Notes: generated by a model not told the origin, from the letters alone. Counted from the first letter of the stretch, positions 1 to 6,817 are shown. The stretch: DNA of 7,231 nt from an uncultured bacterium (GCA_903864485.1 CAIPGD010000187.1:1-7231), one strand, 5' to 3'. Numbers and translations are program-made.

Positions 1-132
1 ACGAAAGCTTTGACACACCTGGACCCCGAGATGCCCGAGCCCCCCGTTTCCTTTGGCGCACGCGCCTGGCCACTGCTCGATCTGCTTCAAGCAGCGCATG
101 CGGCTGGGCGTGACGTCGTCTGGGGCGTCTAA
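1..132 (+). CDS. DUF1840-like protein, C-terminal end (partial, cut by left edge)
   Basis: The first 44 codons of plus-strand frame 1 are open and end in TAA at 130-132. They give a 43-residue tail that contains PPVSFGARAWPLLDLL and ends in GRDVVWGV. A proline/acid-rich stretch, then VS-x(3)-RA-x-PLL-x-LL, then a short helix and a terminal VVW or VMW motif is how I remember the end of DUF1840 proteins. These are small (about 100-115 residues) conserved proteins of beta- and gammaproteobacteria with no known function. The start and most of the gene lie outside the window. The gene converges on metH with a 76-bp gap. That this is real coding sequence is supported by the family-like tail and by the lack of any competing minus-strand gene here. 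The family name comes from memory of the motif and is less sure than the coding call. Confidence 0.62.
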   Translation, partial: TKALTHLDPEMPEPPVSFGARAWPLLDLLQAAHAAGRDVVWGV

Positions 133-135
133 TTC

Positions 136-154
136 AAAGGCTTTGGAGCCCTTT
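136..154. terminator. Weak stem-loop, possible bidirectional terminator
   Basis: AAAGGCT (136-142) pairs with AGCCCTTT (147-154) across a TTGG loop, with one bulged C. It begins three bases after the DUF1840-like stop codon and lies about 55 bases past the metH stop. The stem's outer A-T pairs supply a short T run on both strands (on the minus strand TTTGAATT), so it could end transcription from both converging genes. The stem is short and the T tract is poor, so this is only a candidate. Confidence 0.33.
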
Positions 155-219
155 ACTCAGACCACCGACTCAGCCCACCCACTCAGCCCAACCACTCAGC
201 CCACCCACTCAGCCCAACG
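155..219. repeat. Tandem array of five 13-bp units over the metH stop codon
   Basis: Four near-identical 13-bp units, ACTCAGCCCACCC or ACTCAGCCCAACS, lie at 168-180, 181-193, 194-206 and 207-219. They alternate CAC/CAA types, so the core is two copies of a 26-bp dimer. A fifth, more diverged unit (two mismatches to the first core unit) sits at 155-167. In the metH sense each unit reads as a G-rich segment ending GGGCTGAGT. The unit nearest the gene contains the last metH codons (Leu, Gly) and its TGA at 211-209. Because 13 is not a multiple of three, the TGA copies fall in all three frames. The array probably arose by slippage or duplication of the gene's end. No protein or known repeat family is evident in it. 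Confidence 0.9.
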
Positions 220-3200
220 CAGACGCCAGTTCACGTCGCGCCCGATCGAGGGTCCAGGCCCGGCGTCGCGCAGCATCGGCCAGCTGATCTTCACCAATTC
301 GTCCAACATTGAAATAACGTGCCTGCGGATGCGCCAGATAAAAGCCCGCCACCGCCGCGGCCGGGGTCATTGCGCCCGAATCGGTAAGGGCCATCCCAAA
401 TTGCTCAGCCCCCAAGACCCGAAACAGGTCGGCTTTGACCGGATGCTCGGGGCACGCGGGGTACCCCGGGGCAGGACGAATCCCTCGATACTTTTCGGCC
501 ACGAGATCATCGATTTCCAGCGCTTCGTCCGGGATGTACCCCCAAAACTCGCGCCTTACGCGCTCGTGGAGCCACTCGGCAAATGCCTCCGCGAGGCGAT
601 CGGCCAGCGCTTTCAGCATGATGGCTGAATAGTCATCGCCCGCCACCTCAAAGGCTTCGGCGCGTTTGTCCACGCCCAACCCGGCGGTCACCGCGAAGAG
701 CCCGATATGGTCGGTAATCCCGACTCCCGCTGGCGCAATGAAATCGGCCAGGGCTGCGTTGGGTGTCCGAGCACCCGCCTCATCAGGGGTTCGGGCCAAT
801 TGTTGACGTAAGCCGTGCCAGACAAACAAAGGCGCCGGCGCCTCTTCGACACCCGCAAAGCGTTCCGGTGCCCAAACCGCAATATCTTCATGATCGACCG
901 CGGCGGCCGGCAAAATCGCGAACGCCCCCTGAGCGGTCAGCCAGCGCTCGCGCACGATCCGCTCCAACATCGCTTGGGCGTCCGCAAAGACCCGTCGCGC
1001 CTCAACACCAACGACCGCATCATCAAGAATCGCCGGATAGCGTCCCGCCAGATCCCAGACCTGAAAGAAGGGTGTCCAGTCGATGTAGGGAACCAGACTC
1101 GACAAATCGACCTTTTTCAGCGCGCGTACGCCCGTAAACCGGGGCGTCATGATTTCCCCCGCCGCCACCGACCCCGCCCAGTCGATGGCCACCCGATTGG
1201 CACGTGCCTCTTCAAGGGTCGCCAGGGCTGGGCCTTTTTTGCCCGCATGCTGCAAGCGGATCCGATCGTAATCGGCCTGCGTCTGCGCGATGAAGTCCGC
1301 GCGCGATTCCCGCGAGATCAGGCTCTGCGCGACTGGCACCGATCGACTTGCGTCGGGGACGTAGATCACGGGACCCGAGTAATGCGGCGCAATCTTGACT
1401 GCCGTGTGAACTCGGCTGGTCGTCGCACCGCCTATCAGTAACGGGATCCGACGGCTACTGAACCACGGGTCGCGCTCCATTTCGCGCGCCACATTGGCCA
1501 TCTCCTCGAGCGAGGGGGTGATCAGTCCTGACAGCCCCACGACATCGACGTTCTCCGCCTTGGCGACCTCGAGAATTTTCGCGGCCGGCACCATCACGCC
1601 GAGATTGAGGACATCAAAGGCATTGCACTGCAGCACCACCGCGACAATGTTTTTACCGATGTCGTGGACGTCGCCTTTGACGGTGGCGATCAAAACCTTG
1701 CCCTTGGCGGCAGCCACCGTCCCCGTTGCAGCCGCATGGGCCGCTTTTTCGGCCTCGATGTAAGGCACCAGGTGGGCCACAGCCTGCTTCATCACGCGCG
1801 CGCTCTTGACCACTTGGGGCAAAAACATCTTGCCAGCGCCAAAGAGGTCGCCCACATGGTTCATCCCGTCCATCAGCGGCCCCTCGATCACCTCGATCGG
1901 GCGTGCAGCCTCGCTACGAGCCTCTTCCGTGTCGGCCACAATCCATTGCGTGATGCCATGGACCAACGCGTGGGTCAGCCGCTCATTGACCGGCCAGGCG
2001 CGCCAGGCCAGATCTTCTTCGCGGCGCGCGCTGCCACCCCGTACCGTGGACGCAAATTCGATGAGTCGCTCGGTCGCCGACTTCCCGTAATCCGGATGAT
2101 CCGGCGCAAATTCAGCGCCATCGAGCGCACGCGGGGGTCGCGCCAGGACCACATCCTCGACCCGCAGACGCAATTCGGGGTCGAGGTCATCGTAGAGGCC
2201 GAGCTGGCTCGCATTGACGATCCCCATCGACATGCCGGCCCGAATCGCGTGGAACAGGAACACCGTGTGGATGGCTTCCCGCACCGGGTCGTTCCCACGA
2301 AAGCTAAACGACACATTACTGACACCGCCCGAGACCTTGGCACCCGGCAGGTTGGTGCGAATCCAGCGCGCGGCTTCAATGAAATCGACCGCATACCGGT
2401 CGTGCTCTTCGATACCAGTCGCAATCGCGAAGACGTTCGGGTCAAAAACAATGTCCTCGGGCGCAAACCCGGCCTGATCAACCAGGAGGCGATACGCCCG
2501 TTCGCAAATCGCGCAGCGCCGCTCGAGCGAATCGGCCTGGCCCTGTTCGTCAAAGGCCATCACGATCACGGCGGCGCCGTATTTTCGACAAAGTCGCGCC
2601 TGACGCAGAAATTCGGCTTCGCCTTCTTTCATCGAAATGGAATTGACGATGCTGCGGCCCTGGACACATTTGAGACCGGCCTCGATCACCTCCCATTTGG
2701 AGGAGTCAATCATCACCGGAACCCGAGAAATATCGGGCTCGGAAGCGGCGAGATTCAAGAACCGCGACATTGCGGCAGCCGAATCCAGCATCGCTTCGTC
2801 CATATTGACGTCGATCACCTGGGCGCCACCCTCGATCTGCTCGCGCGCGACCGCCAGTGCCGCATCAAAATCGCCATCCAAAATGAGCTTTGCAAAGCGC
2901 CGACTACCCGTCACATTGGTGCGTTCGCCCACATTCACAAAGAGACTGTCCTCACCAACCTCGAACGCCTCGAGCCCCGACAGGCGCAGTCGGCGCTCAA
3001 TCGCAGGCACGCGGCGTGGGGCAATCGGTGCCACCGCCCGCTGAATATGCGCAATATGTTCTGGCGTCGTCCCGCAGCACCCGCCCGCGATATTGACCAA
3101 GCCGCCCCGGGCAAATTGCTCCAATAGCCCAGCGGTGATGCAAGGGGTTTCATCAAAGCCCGTGTCAGACATCGGATTAGGCAGGCCGGCGTTTGGGTAG

Positions 3201-4015
3201 ACACACACGTAGGTATCGGCAATCCGCGATAGCGCTTCAATGTAGGGGCGCATCAGCGCAGCACCAAGGGCGCAATTCAGACCGATGGTGAGTGGACGCA
3301 CATGCCGCACGCTGTTCCAGAACGCTTCGACGGTCTGCCCCGACAGGATGCGCCCGGAGGCGTCGGTCACTGTGCCTGAAATCATCACCGGAATCGGTGG
3401 TAAGCCCACGGTTTGGCGCTCGTCCTGCAGGGTCTCAATCGCAAAAATCGCGGCTTTCGCGTTCAGGGTGTCAAAGATCGTCTCGACCAGCAACACATCG
3501 GCGCCGCCATCGATCAACGCACGCGCCTGCTCTTCGTAAGACTGGCGCAGCTGATCAAAGGTGATGTTGCGTGCGCCAGGGTCCGCCACATCGGGCGAGA
3601 TGCTTGCGGTGCGCGGCGTGGGGCCGATCGCACCAGCAACGAATCGCCGATGATCGGGCGTTGACATGCGGTCACAAGCCTCGCGGGCAATTCGGGCGGC
3701 GGCCAGGTTAAGTTCGCGTGCAATTTCGGGCAGGCCGTAGTCCTCCTGCGCGATCGAGGTGGCACCAAACGTATTGGTGGCGATCAGGTCAACCCCGGCC
3801 GCCAAGTAACGCTCATGAATGCCCCGAATAACGTCCGGACGGGTAATGCAGAGCAATTCGTTATTGCCCTTCAAATCGCGGTCGTGGTCGCGCCAGCGTT
3901 CGCCGCGAAAATCCAATTCAGTCAGGTGTTCCTGCTGGATCATCGTGCCCATCGCTCCATCCAGGAACAAGATGCGCGACTCCAACAGCGCTCGCAGCGT
4001 TTGCTCAACAGTCAT
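209..4015 (-). CDS. metH: Cobalamin-dependent methionine synthase (5-methyltetrahydrofolate--homocysteine methyltransferase)
   Basis: This cytosolic enzyme moves a methyl group from 5-methyltetrahydrofolate to homocysteine through bound methylcobalamin, making methionine and regenerating tetrahydrofolate. The 1268-residue product has all four MetH modules, a little longer than the E. coli enzyme (about 1227). (1) The homocysteine domain, about 1-330, has zinc ligands Cys248 and the GGCCGTT pair Cys313/Cys314. (2) The pterin-binding barrel, about 350-620, includes NVGERTNVTGS (361-371), IDVNMDEAMLDS (401-412) and FDPNVFAIATG (524-534). (3) The B12 cap and Rossmann domain, about 660-900, has GDVHDIGKN with axial His784, Asp782 and Ser835 in SGLITPS. 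(4) The reactivation domain, about 920-1268, has Asp979 in YIDW, and Arg1180 and Tyr1185 in RPAPGYPACP, for S-adenosylmethionine. No key residue is missing. I chose the ATG at 4015 because GGAAA lies 5 bases upstream and homology starts at once. The longer in-frame start at 4096 would run into the hydrolase gene. The stop lies inside a 13-bp repeat array. Confidence 0.98.
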   Translation of the reverse strand: MTVEQTLRALLESRILFLDGAMGTMIQQEHLTELDFRGERWRDHDRDLKGNNELLCITRPDVIRGIHERYLAAGVDLIATNTFGATSIAQEDYGLPEIARELNLAAARIAREACDRMSTPDHRRFVAGAIGPTPRTASISPDVADPGARNITFDQLRQSYEEQARALIDGGADVLLVETIFDTLNAKAAIFAIETLQDERQTVGLPPIPVMISGTVTDASGRILSGQTVEAFWNSVRHVRPLTIGLNCALGAALMRPYIEALSRIADTYVCVYPNAGLPNPMSDTGFDETPCITAGLLEQFARGGLVNIAGGCCGTTPEHIAHIQRAVAPIAPRRVPAIERRLRLSGLEAFEVGEDSLFVNVGERTNVTGSRRFAKLILDGDFDAALAVAREQIEGGAQVIDVNMDEAMLDSAAAMSRFLNLAASEPDISRVPVMIDSSKWEVIEAGLKCVQGRSIVNSISMKEGEAEFLRQARLCRKYGAAVIVMAFDEQGQADSLERRCAICERAYRLLVDQAGFAPEDIVFDPNVFAIATGIEEHDRYAVDFIEAARWIRTNLPGAKVSGGVSNVSFSFRGNDPVREAIHTVFLFHAIRAGMSMGIVNASQLGLYDDLDPELRLRVEDVVLARPPRALDGAEFAPDHPDYGKSATERLIEFASTVRGGSARREEDLAWRAWPVNERLTHALVHGITQWIVADTEEARSEAARPIEVIEGPLMDGMNHVGDLFGAGKMFLPQVVKSARVMKQAVAHLVPYIEAEKAAHAAATGTVAAAKGKVLIATVKGDVHDIGKNIVAVVLQCNAFDVLNLGVMVPAAKILEVAKAENVDVVGLSGLITPSLEEMANVAREMERDPWFSSRRIPLLIGGATTSRVHTAVKIAPHYSGPVIYVPDASRSVPVAQSLISRESRADFIAQTQADYDRIRLQHAGKKGPALATLEEARANRVAIDWAGSVAAGEIMTPRFTGVRALKKVDLSSLVPYIDWTPFFQVWDLAGRYPAILDDAVVGVEARRVFADAQAMLERIVRERWLTAQGAFAILPAAAVDHEDIAVWAPERFAGVEEAPAPLFVWHGLRQQLARTPDEAGARTPNAALADFIAPAGVGITDHIGLFAVTAGLGVDKRAEAFEVAGDDYSAIMLKALADRLAEAFAEWLHERVRREFWGYIPDEALEIDDLVAEKYRGIRPAPGYPACPEHPVKADLFRVLGAEQFGMALTDSGAMTPAAAVAGFYLAHPQARYFNVGRIGEDQLADAARRRAWTLDRARRELASALG

Positions 4016-4020
4016 AAATG

Positions 4021-4025
4021 TTTCC
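4021..4025 (-). promoter_or_regulatory. Ribosome binding site of metH
   Basis: On the minus strand GGAAA lies 5 bases before the ATG at 4015. It is a moderate Shine-Dalgarno match and the main reason for placing the start here instead of at upstream in-frame ATG 4096. It follows almost directly after an inverted repeat (4028-4054), so folding of that repeat could affect access to it. Confidence 0.55.
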
Positions 4026-4027
4026 AA

Positions 4028-4054
4028 TCGACACGAATAGTTTAACGGTGTCGA
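4028..4054. promoter_or_regulatory. Inverted repeat upstream of metH, possible operator or mRNA hairpin
   Basis: TCGACAC (4028-4034) and GTGTCGA (4048-4054) are perfect 7-bp inverted arms around a 13-bp AT-richer centre. The repeat takes up nearly half of the 59-bp gap between the hydrolase stop and the metH start, and ends two bases before the metH GGAAA. It could be a dimer-binding operator, since centre-to-centre arm spacing is 20 bp (about two helical turns), or a leader hairpin. It does not look like the MetR TGAA-N5-TTCA site. The symmetry is seen directly; the regulatory role is inferred. Confidence 0.35.
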
Positions 4055-4074
4055 CGGGTCACGCTCGGATTCGG

Positions 4075-4935
4075 TCAAAGACGGTCTTCGATCCAATGCG
4101 CCAATTCGCTCAACATCTGCTCGCGATCCATGTCGTGATGAACCTCATGTCGACTTCCCGGCCATAAACGCAGGGTCCGATCCAAGGCCGCGATTGAATC
4201 AAAGAGGCGCTCCGTGCCCTCGACCCGACAAATATCGTCGTCAGTCCCATGAACCAGTAACACCGGGAGTGTGATCGCCTGGGGTGCACGGGCATTGACA
4301 CGGTCGATCGCAGCCAGTAACTCGGCTCCCCAACGCACCGTCACCCGACTGTTCATGTGAGGATCGCGGTTCCAGACCGACTTGAGTTGAGGATCGCGCG
4401 TCAGGCCGTCGGACCCGAGCGGCAGGTCCATGGACAGGGTCGGCCACCAAAATGACATCGTCTGCGTCAGCCCCGTCAACCACGGCGCCCCCGGCAGGCC
4501 TGGAATGAGGGGCGGCGCACTGATGATGGCCCCTGCCGCAAGCGAAGCATCACGTTGGCTCAGCCAGTCCATCAGGATTAGCGCCCCCATGCTGTGGCCG
4601 TAGAGAAAAAGCGGGATCGCCTCGCGCTGGGCTTGCTCGAGCGCACTCTCGAACAAATGGTCAAGGTCGTCCAGGTAATCATCGAACGATTCAACGTGAC
4701 CGCGCTCGCCCTCGGATTCGCCGTGCCCGCGCAGGTCGACCGTTTGCACAGCGAAACCCCGTTCGGTCAAGGCCGGGGCGACCACTTTGCCATAACGCCC
4801 ACCGTACTCGCAGACCCCGTGAATGATCGCGACGACGGCGCGCGGCGAATTCTTGGGGGACCACTGACGGTGAATCAGCCCCGGACCTTCGGGGCGCAAG
4901 CGCCGGCAAATACCTGCCTCATGAATAGAAATCAT
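4075..4935 (-). CDS. Alpha/beta hydrolase, monoacylglycerol lipase / lysophospholipase-like
   Basis: The 286-residue product is a serine hydrolase of the Hydrolase_4 (monoacylglycerol lipase, PldB-like) type. The oxyanion-hole strand is HGVCEYGGRY (39-48). The family block DLRGHGESEGERGHV (67-81) follows. The nucleophile elbow is GHSMG (113-117) with Ser115. The acid is most likely Asp233 in HGTDDDI, and the base His263 in SRHEVHHD. A hydrophobic, Trp- and Pro-rich stretch (about 142-172) fits the cap over the acyl pocket. No signal peptide is seen, so it is probably cytosolic. Substrate cannot be read from sequence: monoacylglycerol, lysophospholipid or another ester is possible. I placed the start at the ATG because the family fold begins soon after and GGGGG lies 10 bases upstream. 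A TTG seven codons earlier (4956) has no binding site. It lies 64 bp after the DUF3567 gene and 59 bp before metH on the same strand, with no functional tie to either. Confidence 0.9.
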   Translation of the reverse strand: MISIHEAGICRRLRPEGPGLIHRQWSPKNSPRAVVAIIHGVCEYGGRYGKVVAPALTERGFAVQTVDLRGHGESEGERGHVESFDDYLDDLDHLFESALEQAQREAIPLFLYGHSMGALILMDWLSQRDASLAAGAIISAPPLIPGLPGAPWLTGLTQTMSFWWPTLSMDLPLGSDGLTRDPQLKSVWNRDPHMNSRVTVRWGAELLAAIDRVNARAPQAITLPVLLVHGTDDDICRVEGTERLFDSIAALDRTLRLWPGSRHEVHHDMDREQMLSELAHWIEDRL

Positions 4936-4999
4936 CAGGCGAGCGCCCCCGGCCAAGCGAACAATCGAGTCGTCATACCCTGCAGTCTAGGGGCAAGCC

Positions 5000-5263
5000 T
5001 CAGTGCAGCACCAGCGGTTGATGCGCCAAGCCTTGAAATCGGGTCAGGAAATCATCGACCTCTTCCAGACTCGGAGGCGTTTGGGCCCAGACCCTCAAGT
5101 GCTCTCGAAACCCCTCGGCCATCGGCCCGGCCAGAAAAATCTCGCGCCGTGCCGCTTTGTCGAGAATCTCAAATCCACCCCCAAAGGCGGGCGGAATGCC
5201 CACTGGATGGGCCTTGGGGAATTCCAATACACAAAAACTCGGGCTGTTATAGATCAGGCGCAT
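5000..5263 (-). CDS. DUF3567 family small conserved protein
   Basis: The 87-residue product starts MRLIYNSPSFCVLEFP, continues with GGFEILDKAARREIFL (29-44) and MAEGFRE (48-54), then an acidic helix SLEEVDDFL (65-73), and ends QPLVLH. This pattern (IYNSP-x-x-CV-x-EF near the start, G-x-EI-x-DK-x-x-RREIF in the middle, EE-[VI]-D-x-[FY]-L and a terminal QP-[LV]-VLH) matches what I recall of DUF3567, a betaproteobacterial family of about 85-95 residues. Its function is unknown. There is no signal peptide or membrane segment, so it is probably a small cytosolic protein. The start is well fixed: GGAG lies 7 bases before the ATG, and the family's N-terminal block begins at residue 1. An in-frame ATG 18 codons upstream (5317) adds residues unlike the family. 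The gene sits between trkH (87 bp) and the hydrolase (64 bp) and may have its own promoter. Confidence 0.85.
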   Translation of the reverse strand: MRLIYNSPSFCVLEFPKAHPVGIPPAFGGGFEILDKAARREIFLAGPMAEGFREHLRVWAQTPPSLEEVDDFLTRFQGLAHQPLVLH

Positions 5264-5270
5264 GGGTGTA

Positions 5271-5274
5271 CTCC
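5271..5274 (-). promoter_or_regulatory. Ribosome binding site of the DUF3567 gene
   Basis: GGAG on the minus strand is spaced 7 bases from the ATG at 5263, the best Shine-Dalgarno match in the window. It decides the start in favour of residue M of MRLIYNSP over the longer in-frame start at 5317. Confidence 0.7.
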
Positions 5275-5287
5275 AACATTTCCTGGC

Positions 5288-5317
5288 TTTAGATGGGGGC
5301 GCGGACGAAATCCACAA
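5288..5317 (-). promoter_or_regulatory. Weak candidate promoter for the DUF3567 gene
   Basis: In the 87-bp gap after trkH the minus strand has TTGTGG (5317-5312), an 18-base spacer, then TCTAAA (5293-5288). This is about 3/6 and 4/6 matches to the sigma-70 boxes and would give a leader of roughly 15-20 bases. The match is poor and could be chance; it is listed because this is the longest same-strand gap and a plausible place for a new transcript to begin. Confidence 0.2.
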
Positions 5318-5332
5318 GCTTCAGCAGATCGC

Positions 5333-5358
5333 GCGCCCAAGCTGGCGCCTCTAGCGCC
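5333..5358 (-). other. Overlapping alternative hairpins at the trkH stop
   Basis: Read on the minus strand, three GC-rich segments follow each other: GGCGC (5358-5354), GCGCC (5348-5344) and GGCGC (5337-5333). The middle one can pair with either neighbour, giving two mutually exclusive 5-bp stems with loops of 5 and 6 bases. The trkH TAG lies in the first loop. No T tract follows, so it is not a standard intrinsic terminator. It may only reflect the high GC content, or slow 3' exonuclease decay of the trk message. Confidence 0.3.
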
Positions 5359-6817
5359 GCCAAAACACCGGGGTCAACAACACAAATAAAATGATCAGTT
5401 CGAGCCGGCCGGCCAGCATGGTCAGCGTCAACAGGCCAATTTGCGGATCGGTCAATCCGCCAAACTGGTGGGCCGGACTGACCAGGCCGAGCCCTGGCCC
5501 AGCATTGTTCAGGCACCCCAAGGTCGCAGTCACCGCCGTGGTGAAATCCAGTCCACTGGCCATCAACAAAAAGGCCACCGTCACGAGGGTGGCCCCGTAC
5601 AGCAACATGAACCCAAGCACCGAGAAGACCACCTTGCTCTCGATCGACTGCCCGCTGATCCGCAACGGAACCACCGCGCGCGGATGAACCACGCGGGCCA
5701 GCTCACGCCCGGTTTGGCGGACCAGGATCAGGGTTCGGATCATTTTAATGCCGCCCCCGGTCGAGCCTGCGGACGCACTGACGCAGGAGAGAAAAACCAG
5801 CCACATCGACGCGAAGCTCGGCCACAAGGCCCAGTCCAAGGTCGAAAACCCGGTCGTCGTCGCCAATGAAATGACCTGAAAAGCCGCGTGACGCCAGGCC
5901 AACGGATCGTCCTCAAAAACGCCGCGCCACAACAAAAACGCGGCCAACACAGCGGTACTTGCCAAAATCGTGGTGACGACCGCCAGCGCCTCCGAGTCGC
6001 GCCAGTATGCGCGCGGACTGCGATGATGAAAGGCATGAAAATGAGTCGCAAAATTGAGTGCGCCCAGCGTCATAAACGCCATCAGAACGAACTCAATGGC
6101 CGGCGACGCAAAGGCCTCAATCGAATGGTCCCGGGTCGAAAACCCACCGAGGGATACGGTCGTCAATGCGTGACAGACCGCGTCGAACCAGGACATGCCG
6201 GCACCCCTTAGCGCGAGCAGGCAACCGACCGTCAGAATCAGGTAGACCAGCCAGAGCGCGCGGGCAGCCTGAACGATGCGTGGACCAATTTGGCCTGCCT
6301 TCATCGGCCCCGGCGCCTCGGCACGATAGAGCTGCATCCCGCCCACCCCGACCATGGGTAGCACAGCAACCGCCATCACAATAATCGCCAAGCCGCCGAT
6401 CCATTGCAGCAGGCTGCGCCAGATATGCAGAGATTGCGGGAGGCGCTCAAGCGCCGTTAAGACCGTCGCGCCGGTCGTTGTCAGGCCGGCCATCGCCTCA
6501 AATAGCCCACCCAGGACCGAAGTTTCGGGCAGCAGGAACCGAAACGGGATCGTCGCCAGCAAGGCGCAAACACACCATCCGGCGACCACCAGCAAGCAGG
6601 CATCGCGGGGCTGGAATTCGGTACGTTGCGCACGTCCAAGGACCCAGAGAATGCAACCGGCGCCCAGACTGACCCCGGCACCTGCGGCAAAGGCTTGCCA
6701 ATGGCCGTCATCAGCCCAAAGCGACCAGCCCAATGGCAAGAGAAAGGTGGGCCCAAATAGAAACAACAAGACGCCCAGCAGCCGCACCATCGCCAACGAT
6801 CGGTCAGCACCAGCCAT
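5351..6817 (-). CDS. trkH: Trk system potassium uptake protein TrkH
   Basis: TrkH is the inner-membrane K+-translocating subunit that works with cytosolic TrkA. The 488-residue product is close to the usual length (about 480-490) and is hydrophobic throughout. It has the family's four pore-loop repeats: TTTGATV (113-119), TVSLGGFS (220-227), TTTGFST (320-326) and LNNAGPG (436-442). The conserved glycines of the selectivity filter are present in each. The glycine-rich intramembrane gate GSTGGGIK (351-358) lies between the third and fourth pore units. Membrane helices are visible at about 11-31, 43-61, 73-93, 137-155, 185-203, 243-262, 280-298, 396-420 and 460-485. The ATG at 6817 overlaps the trkA TGA by one base (TGATG), so translation is probably coupled. 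A TTG codon just before it is in frame but lies inside the trkA end. No residues appear missing, so it should be functional. Confidence 0.97.
   Translation of the reverse strand: MAGADRSLAMVRLLGVLLFLFGPTFLLPLGWSLWADDGHWQAFAAGAGVSLGAGCILWVLGRAQRTEFQPRDACLLVVAGWCVCALLATIPFRFLLPETSVLGGLFEAMAGLTTTGATVLTALERLPQSLHIWRSLLQWIGGLAIIVMAVAVLPMVGVGGMQLYRAEAPGPMKAGQIGPRIVQAARALWLVYLILTVGCLLALRGAGMSWFDAVCHALTTVSLGGFSTRDHSIEAFASPAIEFVLMAFMTLGALNFATHFHAFHHRSPRAYWRDSEALAVVTTILASTAVLAAFLLWRGVFEDDPLAWRHAAFQVISLATTTGFSTLDWALWPSFASMWLVFLSCVSASAGSTGGGIKMIRTLILVRQTGRELARVVHPRAVVPLRISGQSIESKVVFSVLGFMLLYGATLVTVAFLLMASGLDFTTAVTATLGCLNNAGPGLGLVSPAHQFGGLTDPQIGLLTLTMLAGRLELIILFVLLTPVFWRR

Noticed and set aside
155..219. 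A CRISPR array or phage attachment site at the tandem repeats
   Set aside because: Units are 13 bp and directly adjacent without spacers, and there is no integrase, tRNA or phage gene in the window.
53..628. A 191-codon plus-strand open frame starting at 53
   Set aside because: It runs out of frame through the DUF1840-like tail, then antisense through the repeat array and the metH C-terminus, with no domain. Frame 1 gives the family-like tail instead.
1664..3127. A 487-codon open frame on the plus strand opposite metH, with several others of 60-210 codons across metH
   Set aside because: They lie antisense to an intact metH, have no recognisable domain and low-complexity His/Arg-rich composition. 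Long antisense open frames are expected opposite GC-rich genes.
4016..4074. A cobalamin or S-adenosylhomocysteine riboswitch before metH
   Set aside because: The gap is only 59 bp. There is no B12-box, and a short CCGAGCG stretch is the only faint likeness to the SAH element; the required paired core is not seen.
4016..4096. A 27-residue N-terminal extension of MetH from the in-frame ATG at 4096
   Set aside because: It would overlap the end of the hydrolase gene, lacks a binding site and adds residues foreign to the family, while the ATG at 4015 has GGAAA and the family start right after it.
4075..6817. A novel multi-gene system formed by the hydrolase, DUF3567 and TrkH
   Set aside because: The gaps are ordinary, each gene belongs to a common housekeeping or conserved family, and no defence, toxin, secretion or regulatory partner is present.
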